The notes below the pieces were generated by a model, which was not told where the DNA came from, made no database searches, and saw only the letters and a program-made list of their open reading frames with translations. From Corbicula japonica (lineage: Eukaryota; Mollusca; Bivalvia; Venerida; Cyrenidae): DNA of 64,000 nucleotides. The stretch covers positions 124,001 to 188,000 of the forward strand of contig JAZAYU010000182.1 of the NCBI GenBank assembly GCA_038501625.1, given 5' to 3'. This document shows, piece by piece, positions 58,101 through 64,000 of this stretch (positions within the stretch are counted from its first letter, which is position 1; the number at the start of each line of letters is the position of its first letter). Both the position numbers and the translations under genes were made by a program.

Positions 58101-61100
58101 ATTTGTTCAAATTATGTCCCCTGGGCCAAAATCTGCCACGCCCTAGGGTTCTCTTGGTTTACATACAGTTATATAGGAAAAACATGGAAAATCATTTTTC
58201 TCCGAAACTAATAGGACTAGACCTTAGATATTTGGTGTTGAGTATTTTGAAGAGACCCTTTACCAACATTGTTTAAATGTTGTCCCTGGGGTCAAAATTG
58301 GCCCTGTCCTGGGGGCCCTAAATATGTAAAAAAGGAAAACTTTAAAAATCTTCCTACTGGAAACCTCAATGCCTTAAGCTTACATATTTGGTATGTAGCA
58401 TTTTCTAGTGGATGTCTAACAAGTTTGTTCAAATTATGTCCCCTGGGCCGAAATTGGCGACACCCCAGGGTTTTCTTAGTTTACATTGATTTATATAGGA
58501 AAGCATGAAAAATCATTTTTATCCAAAACTAATAGGACTAGACCTTAGATATTTGGTGTTGAGTATTGTGAAGAGACCCTTTACCAACATTGTTTAAATG
58601 TTGGCCCTGGGGTCAATATTGGCCCCGCCCCAGGGGCCCTTAATATGTAAAAAGGCAATTTTTAAAAATCTTCTTACTGGAAACCTCAATGCCTTAAGCT
58701 AAGATATTTGGTATGTAGCATTGTCTAGTGGATACTTACCAAGTTTGTTCAAATTATGGTCCCTGGGCCAAAATTGGCCGCGCCCCAGGGTTCTCTTAGT
58801 TTGCATTGATTTATATAGGAAAACATAAATAATCATTTTTCTCTGAAACTAATGAGACTAGACCTTAGATATTTCGTTTTGAGTATTGTGAAGAGAACCT
58901 TTACCAGCATTATTTAAATGTAGGCCCTTGGGTAAAGCTGAGAGTACTTTTGTACTCAGGTGAGCAATATAGGGCCATCATGGCCCTCTTGTTTGACTTA
59001 GAATTTCAGGTTAAAGTTTGCGTGCAAGCTACTGTACAAACACATAACTTCAATACTACTAATACTACAGCTTTGAAACTTGGCACACTTGTTCATCATC
59101 ATGTCGCGAGCGTGTATGCCAAAAACCATAACTCTAACTTTCATTTTCATCAAATTATGGCCCTTTTTTCGACTTAGAATTTCAGGTAAAAGTTTGCGTG
59201 CAAGCTACTGTACAAACACATAACTTCAATACTACTTATACTACAACTTTGAAAGTTGGCACACTTGTTCATCATCATCTCCCAAGTGTGTATGCCAAGA
59301 ACCAAAACTCTTAACTTTCATTTTGTTCAAATTATGGCCCTTTTTCAACTTAGAATTTCAGGTTAAAGTTTGCGTGCAAGCTAGTGTACAAACCCGTAAC
59401 TTCCATACTACTTATACTACAGCTTTGAAACTTTCAGCACTTGTTCATTATCATATCCCGAGTGGGTATGCCAAGAAGCATAACTCTAACTTCCATTTTG
59501 TTCAAATTATGGCCCTTTTTCAACTTAGAATTTCAGGTTAAAGTTTGCGTGCAAGCTAGTTACTTTCATACTTCTTGCACTATAGCTTTGAAACTTGTTC
59601 ACTATCATGACCATGACTATGTATGCCAAGAACCATAACTCTTTCTTTGATTTATATCAAATTATTGCCCTTTTTAGACTTAGAAATTAAGGTTAAAGTT
59701 TGTGTGCAAGGTGGTGAAACCTCATATCTTTCATTCTATTAAAACGACAACTTTAAAACTTTGTAAACCTTTATTTTATCATACATCAGGTTGATTTTCA
59801 AAGGCCCATAACTCATCCTTGCTTTTTTTATTTAATTTTTGCCCTTTTTTGCTTAGAAATTAGAATTAAGACTTAGAAATTATGGTTAAAGTTTCAATGT
59901 TAGTGTTTTTCATAGGTTATGCTATAGAAAAGGTTTAAAACAGATGTACTTAACATACTTTGGTTGAAAGTGTTGAGTGGTTATACTATACTATACTATA
60001 CTATACTATACTATACTATACTATACTATACTATACTATACTATACTATACTATACTATACTATACTATACTATACTATACTATACCACACCACACCACA
60101 CCACACCACACCACACCACACCAGCACACCCACCCCACACCCACCCACCTACCCACTACCACCCCACACCCCCACACCCACCTCCCACCACCACCACCCA
60201 CCCCACACCCACCCACCACACCACAACCCACCACCCCCCACCAACCCTAATAACAACAACAACACCAACAACACCACCAACATCAACACCACCAACAACA
60301 CCGTCAACAACACCACAAACAACAATACCATACCTTACTATACTACACCACACTATAGGTGGGCAGGGGTGTATGGACTGGGTTGTGTAAACCCTCTAAA
60401 AACACTACAATAATAAATTAAGTGTAATTTATTGATTTCCTAACTTGGATTAAGAAACTTTTGTTCATGTGTGTGTGTTGGGTGTCATAAACTCCTGAAT
60501 CACTCCCCAGTTTAAATGAAGCCCAGTTTTAAATGTGCTTAAATATGTCTGACTTTGAATAGTCGAGCGTGCTGTCGTTTCCGACTGGCTCTTGTTCATC
60601 TTACAGTCAGACACTGACATTATCAGGGGTTCGACTAGCTGCGGAATCTCAAGGGTCATTTCCGTAACTTTTTGGTGGATTCTAGCAATAAAAATAGCAA
60701 AAACACTCCTAATTTTAGGAAAAAAATTACCCTTCTTCTATAAAAATCAAAGTGATCAAAATGAAAGTTTTAGATTTCAAGTCAGTGGGTCATCTCCCGG
60801 GTCAAAAGGAACACGTGTTGATGCTATTTATAATACTTTCAAACCAGGCTAATCGGATCCCAGCTGACAACGTGATTGGTCGTTTCCTGATGGATCTTGT
60901 CATGAAGGTGCCGCAGATAGAGCCCGAGGACTTTGAAGAAATGCTCAACTCTAACATGAAGGTATGATAGCTTATAATTACCTTACATGAGTGTGATATG
61001 AAGATGGAAAATCTGTCGCCTTGGGTGAACTGATTTTGAAGGAACGAGGTTTCTGCAACATTCCAGCCAAAACCGTTCACCCTACATGTATGTGACAGAT

Positions 61101-63067
61101 TTTTCCATCTTCACCTCACACTCGTACACTCACTTTTTATAGCATACCTTTTAGCGTTCATCATAACGTGTATCTTTAAAATATTTAAATTTTGCTTTCA
61201 TACACTGAAACATTGGCATAAACATATGGTATTTTTTAATGACATCACTAACTTAAATACCTGATGACGTGACATCATCCATGTAAGCATGCGAACATTA
61301 TCTTATCCCTAGAAAAAAATAGGATTTTCCTATCCCAGTGAAACATCCAGAAACATTTAAGCAGTATGGAAGAATAGTTTTTGCCACATGTTGAAATTGA
61401 TATTATCCATGCCATCTGATCTGGATCTACACTTGTCACTTCTTTGTCAGAAATATCCTAATGAATTTTAACAGCACACAGTGTACATCCTGATCAGACT
61501 GGACAGACAGGGTCGCTATACCATGTGACTTTCAAAATCACTTGCTTCAGGTAGGTATTGCTTATTTCTGAATAATTTCTGGACCGATTTTTATCAGAAT
61601 AAGAGCATCGTGCTTGTGTTAAAAAACATTTTCATCGACATTCAACCTCCATTATCAATTGGCTGGTGTTTTCTCAAACATTAAAAGACCAATTCACACT
61701 TTCAAACGACGGTGCTTTTTATCTGATCAAAATCGGTCCAGAATTTACTGAGAAATAAGCAAAAACCTACCTGAAGCGAGTGATTTTGTGCGTGCATGAC
61801 ATTCAAAAAGTCACGTGGTGTAGCCACCCTGGCAGATATGATGGCCTATCTGGATCCACGCTCTTATTTTGTTCCATAAAAGTCATATCTATGAAGTAAA
61901 TGGTTAATGTATTTCTGGTATGAATAAAACAAGCTATAGGTAGTATTGATGTTCAGTAAAACCCCTCATTACGGACACTCGATATTACGGGCATCCCGGT
62001 ATTATGGGCGATTTTTAAAAGAACAGACTTGTTCTCTTCTTCTTGATTTAAACCCACAATTAAGGACAACACGCTATAAAGGACACTTTCCCTCAGTCCC
62101 TTAGGTGTCCGTTATAGAGGGGTTTCACTTTATCAGTTATCTCCATTCACTCCAATATTTCTGTTTCATTGGGTGAAAAATTGTTTATATAAACAAAGAT
62201 TTGAGCAGAATTAATATATTGTTCAACACTACATGTAAAATGTGGCCAAACCAGCTCAATGTTTTATACAAAGCAAAATATAACAATGAGAAAACTAACG
62301 AAGGACACACTACACAATTGGGCTTATGGCCTATGCGTCCAGTATAGTACTATTTGGGGCACGTCACATGAAAAGGTACCTTCGGTCTTTTTCAGTGATA
62401 TTTAAGTTTTTACTAAATTTAAAAAGAATTTACAAAAATAAATCAATTTCTTTTTACAAAAATGTGATACTATTTGACAATAATATGGTATTTTTACCGC
62501 AAAATACATAATAAATAATTTCGTCTGCTCAAATTTATGACATCATTTCAAAGATTGACGTCAACTGTCCAAAGGTACCTTTTCCCATGATGCACCCCAT
62601 ATCAGCCTTTCTGTCGGATCAGTCTGATTAGAGAATAATATATGGTGTACACTATTCAGTCTGAGATCTGGGGAACTGTTTATTTATTTGGACCATTTTA
62701 ATCTCAACTTGATTTGTGTATATACTTTATGCAAGGTAATTAAGCCCCAATTAGTCATTGTGTCAGATACATTAAAACCCCTCGATTAAAACCCCCTCTG
62801 GAACTGGACAAAAGTGGTCTTAATAATGGGATGGTATTAATTCCAGGGAAGAAAATATAGCATAACTGTTGAAATGGGAAATAGTGGTCGTATTATTCTA
62901 ACAAGGGGTTTTACTTTATTTATTTTTGCCTCCTGCCCTGGACCAACAACAGTATGACTTAGTGTTTATATTTTGTTCATTTTCAGGATTTGTTGATGGT
63001 GACCTACCTCGCCAACCTGACCAGAACCCAGCTTGCATTGAACGAAAAGCTCAGCATCGCTTTGTAG
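49021..63067 (+). CDS. EIF3F: EIF3F gene, eukaryotic translation initiation factor 3 subunit F, 8 exons
   Basis: The f subunit belongs to the MPN-domain part of the eIF3 scaffold, which binds the 40S subunit in translation initiation (family knowledge). Exons: 49021-49129, 49922-49992, 50698-50777, 54655-54792, 55502-55593, 55837-55973, 60848-60961, 62987-63067; 822 nt, all phases consistent, 273 residues plus TAG. The MPN domain starts almost at the N-terminus ([20 protein letters not shown]) and continues through [20 protein letters not shown]. The signature EHSLLIH has Leu-Leu in place of the catalytic JAMM His, as in other eIF3f, so no metalloprotease function is expected. The C-terminal helix [19 protein letters not shown] is typical. 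The long Ala/Pro-rich N-terminal extension of vertebrate eIF3f is absent. Introns 3 (3.9 kb) and 6 (4.9 kb) are filled with nested mobile elements. Confidence 0.96.
49541..49720. repeat. TAACCC/GATCC foldback copy, shortened
   Basis: TTTACCCTTTACTCCATATA at left and GTAAAGGGTTA at right, in EIF3F intron 1; a further fragment follows at about 49780-49900. Confidence 0.7.
49922..49992 (+). CDS. EIF3F: EIF3F exon 2
   Basis: 71 nt after TTTGTTTCAG, reading [18 protein letters not shown], as in human eIF3f [17 protein letters not shown]. Exit phase 0. Confidence 0.96.
50698..50777 (+). CDS. EIF3F: EIF3F exon 3
   Basis: 80 nt reading [20 protein letters not shown] then IIVG (human [22 protein letters not shown]). 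Exit phase 2. Confidence 0.96.
51029..54470 (+). mobile_element. Helitron-like element (outer), EIF3F intron 3
   Basis: Starts near TGTCGCCAGCGATAGCAGGT. The 3' end has the hairpin GTGTTC-CGCA-GAACAC (54445-54460), then AACATT, CTAG and T, a classical Helitron terminus. The core repeats TGAAACTTAATGTTGCCTAT...CTTGAAATATATCATCTGCA every 150-180 bp. Interrupted by the element at 52192-53906. Confidence 0.85.
52192..53906 (+). mobile_element. Helitron-like element (inner), inserted in 51029-54470
   Basis: Starts near ATGCCCCCGCCATGTAATGG. 3' end hairpin GTGTCC-TAT-GGACAC (53884-53898), then ATTT, CTAG (53903-53906) and T. The core has alternating 146- and 157-bp units around GGTCCAAGGTCAAGGTCACT. 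The host repeat resumes at once on the far side (TTTAAAGTAATT). Confidence 0.85.
54655..54792 (+). CDS. EIF3F: EIF3F exon 4
   Basis: 138 nt containing [20 protein letters not shown] and HLTVDTTL, the core of the MPN domain. Exit phase 2. Confidence 0.97.
54829..55020 (+). repeat. tRNA-derived SINE candidate, copy D (truncated)
   Basis: AGTGAAATATGCATATCAGA head, CACAGTCTCCCCACACGGCC, then a partial A-box-like segment (GAATGGTCAATGGCAAAATA); the 3' part is lost. EIF3F intron 4. Confidence 0.55.
55502..55593 (+). CDS. EIF3F: EIF3F exon 5
   Basis: 92 nt reading [20 protein letters not shown], matching [20 protein letters not shown] of human. Exit phase 1. Confidence 0.96.
55837..55973 (+). CDS. 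EIF3F: EIF3F exon 6
   Basis: 137 nt with [20 protein letters not shown] and VLEYVEDVL, the start of the C-terminal helical part (human VLQYAEDVLSG). Exit phase 0. Confidence 0.96.
56835..58990 (-). mobile_element. Helitron-like element (inner), same family as 18255-20736
   Basis: Inverted relative to the other copy: AGCTCACCTGAGCACTTGTG (3' hairpin end) at left, GTACTCAGGTGAGC and GGGCCATCATGGCCCTC at right. The core is 166-bp units around AACCACAAGGCCTAGAGCTT, with later units more diverged. It splits the host unit at GGCCCTTTT/TGACTTAG. Confidence 0.8.
59982..60348. repeat. (TATAC)n then CACAC/ACCC then AAC microsatellite block
   Basis: About 21 copies of TATAC, then CCACA, CCCACCCA and AACAACACC tracts, all strongly strand-asymmetric with almost no G on the plus strand. 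Long open frames across it are artefacts. Confidence 0.95.
60848..60961 (+). CDS. EIF3F: EIF3F exon 7
   Basis: 114 nt reading [20 protein letters not shown] then [12 protein letters not shown] (human [32 protein letters not shown]). Phase 0 at both ends. Confidence 0.96.
60975..61385. mobile_element. TIR element related to 11785
   Basis: ACCTTACATGAGTGTGATAT with AAGATGGAAAATCTGTCGCC, and an inverted piece TTTTTCCATCTTCACCTCAC; EIF3F intron 7. Confidence 0.55.
61960..62130. mobile_element. short TIR-MITE (CAGTAAAACCCCTCATTACGGACAC)
   Basis: AGTAAAACCCCTCATTACGG and inverted CCGTTATAGAGGGGTTTCAC; about 170 bp. Confidence 0.75.
62760..62920. mobile_element. short TIR-MITE (ATTAAAACCCCTCG)
   Basis: ACATTAAAACCCCTCGATTA and inverted AACAAGGGGTTTTACTTTA; about 70 bp before EIF3F exon 8. 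Similar CAGTAAAACCCTC ends frame 4400-4955. Confidence 0.65.
62987..63067 (+). CDS. EIF3F: EIF3F exon 8 (stop)
   Basis: 81 nt after TTCATTTTCAG, reading [20 protein letters not shown] then KLSIAL and TAG. Confidence 0.97.
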   Translation, partial: DLLMVTYLANLTRTQLALNEKLSIAL

Positions 63068-63268
63068 TAACAGAATTATCCCTTGGGCTTGTTGTTACTC
63101 CATTTTGGAAGTAGAAAACTGACATATTGTCAGATAACATTGTATATTACAGCTGATTTATCATACAAGTGCTAAAATGGGAATTGTAAACATGTTGGGG
63201 ATTCTGACACACAAAACTCTCACTGAGAAATCTAGGTTTAATGCAGGTTCTTGGAATCACAGATTGAA

Positions 63269-63274
63269 AATAAA
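63269..63274 (+). terminator. EIF3F polyadenylation signal AATAAA
   Basis: Canonical AATAAA about 200 bp after the EIF3F stop codon and about 260 bp before the stop of the convergent SelO-family exon, so it most likely sets the EIF3F 3' end. Confidence 0.7.
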
Positions 63275-63530
63275 ATGTGACATAAAACTCAACTGGTTAT
63301 TGTTTACTTGGTAAAAATTATTGACTGCGTAACATTCAAGGATATAACACAAATGTGACAGCCTAAAAAATGACCAGACCTACATTGAATGATGGAAATC
63401 CATTATACATTGTTCATTATAAATTATAAAACCATCCTAGTTGTGGGCTTGAGGCATTAATAAATGAAGAAAACAGCTTAACTGTGTGTGAACAAGCCCT
63501 GCTAGGAAAGCATTAATTTGGATGCAATAA

Positions 63531-64000
63531 TCATGAGGAACAGCTAACTTTCAGTGACTGAGCCCAGCTGGGTGGCATGGAAGCATAACCTCTAGCTTCT
63601 GCCACACTGTTGTACACATACGGATTTCGAAGAATTTCTAAAATGGAATTGATCTCAGCAAAGTCATTATTTTCAGTTTTCTTGATAGCAGTTTGAGCTA
63701 TCCAGTTCCTGAGAATATATCTGGGATTTGTTTTGAGCATAACACTTTGTCTTTGAGACTCGGATATATGTTTCTCGGACAGTTTCTTTTCATACACTTC
63801 TACCCAATTCAAAAACCATTCATGATTTGCTAATACTTGCAACGTCCACCATTTCTCTGGAATACTTTCATCTTCCAAGTATTTCACAAGGCTGCCCAAG
63901 GAAATTTCCGAAAGTTCCCTAAAGGTCATGGTAAAGTCAGCTTTTGTATCTTCCATTATCTTGAGTAAAATAGCAACAAACTGTTCATCCTCTTCCGTAA
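63531..64000 (-). CDS. SELENOO: selenoprotein O family protein, C-terminal exon (partial)
   Basis: SelO (bacterial homologue YdiU) is a mitochondrial pseudokinase-fold enzyme that AMPylates protein hydroxyl groups (family knowledge). This open frame runs from the window edge to TGA at 63531-63533, about 156 codons; the 5' exons are outside. It contains TMTFRELSEISLGSLVKYLE and NPRYILRNWIAQTAIKKTEN, typical of the SelO C-terminal region, and PPSWAQSLKVSCSS at the end. In vertebrate SelO the third-last residue is selenocysteine (TGA); here it is Cys, encoded TGT, so no SECIS element would be needed. No internal stop. An internal Met at 63956 is unlikely to be a start because the frame stays open and conserved in type upstream of it. 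Confidence 0.92.
   Translation of the reverse strand, partial: TEEDEQFVAILLKIMEDTKADFTMTFRELSEISLGSLVKYLEDESIPEKWWTLQVLANHEWFLNWVEVYEKKLSEKHISESQRQSVMLKTNPRYILRNWIAQTAIKKTENNDFAEINSILEILRNPYVYNSVAEARGYASMPPSWAQSLKVSCSS

Larger units (their letters stand above)
56446..60596 (+). mobile_element. tandem-core element (outer), EIF3F intron 6
   Basis: AGCTCGACTATTCGAAGAAT with inverted GTCGAGCT at left; TTTGAATAGTCGAGC...ACTGGCTCTTGTT at right. A core unit of about 166-176 bp (CAGGTTAAAGTTTGCGTGCA...) occurs on both sides of the insertion at 56835-58990. The distal part holds the microsatellite block. Confidence 0.75.

Noticed and set aside
56405..59541. Open frames reading [13 protein letters not shown] and similar on the plus strand
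   Set aside because: By-products of the 166-176 bp tandem repeat of the element in EIF3F intron 6.
59960..60413. Three long open frames of Tyr/Thr/Pro/His repeats
   Set aside because: A microsatellite block read in three frames; no start context or homology.

Overview
This is a gene-poor, repeat-rich window of a eukaryotic, invertebrate-type nuclear genome: AT-rich, with GT-AG introns and short exons in long introns. The mix of repeats points to a mollusc, most likely a bivalve. It includes Helitron-like elements with tandem-repeat cores, tRNA-derived SINEs, pogo-, hAT- and other TIR-MITEs, and a very abundant foldback repeat. The phylum is an inference from repeat style and protein similarity, not a proof.

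Three protein-coding genes can be rebuilt exon by exon. (1) NFRKB (INO80 complex subunit G) is on the minus strand. It has 27 coding exons from the ATG at 45978 to the stop at 997, 3933 nt in total. Every junction outside the region discussed next joins in phase, and the product follows the metazoan family through the DEUBAD region, the winged-helix domain and an Ala/Gln/Ser/Thr-rich C-terminal half. (2) EIF3F (translation initiation factor eIF3 subunit f, MPN domain) is on the plus strand, with eight exons from 49021 to 63067. All are in frame, giving 273 residues, and an AATAAA signal lies about 200 bp downstream. (3) The last coding exon of a selenoprotein O (SelO) family gene lies on the minus strand at 63531-64000 and runs off the window. 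Its C-terminus carries Cys (TGT) where vertebrate SelO has selenocysteine.

Layout: 1-996 is NFRKB 3' flank. 997-45978 is NFRKB, with introns packed with mobile elements. 46000-49020 is the divergent intergenic region, with SINE copies and a decayed LINE reverse transcriptase piece. 49021-63067 is EIF3F, whose introns 3 and 6 hold nested Helitron-like elements. 63068-63530 is the short convergent EIF3F/SelO gap.

The most unusual gene-level signal is in the 5' part of NFRKB. Exons 3, 5 and 7 each carry exactly one extra base relative to the conserved reading frame, while all other NFRKB exons and all of EIF3F are clean. A decayed tandem copy of exon 6 (with one TAG) sits in the intron just after exon 6. 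This may be clustered assembly error, an unfixed or true loss of the DEUBAD region, or something more exotic such as +1 recoding. The most unusual repeat-level signals are Helitron-like elements whose tandem cores have two-unit higher-order periodicity (167x2 and 146+157 bp), two cases of one such element inside the tandem core of another, and two pogo-like elements that share an interior but have different termini.
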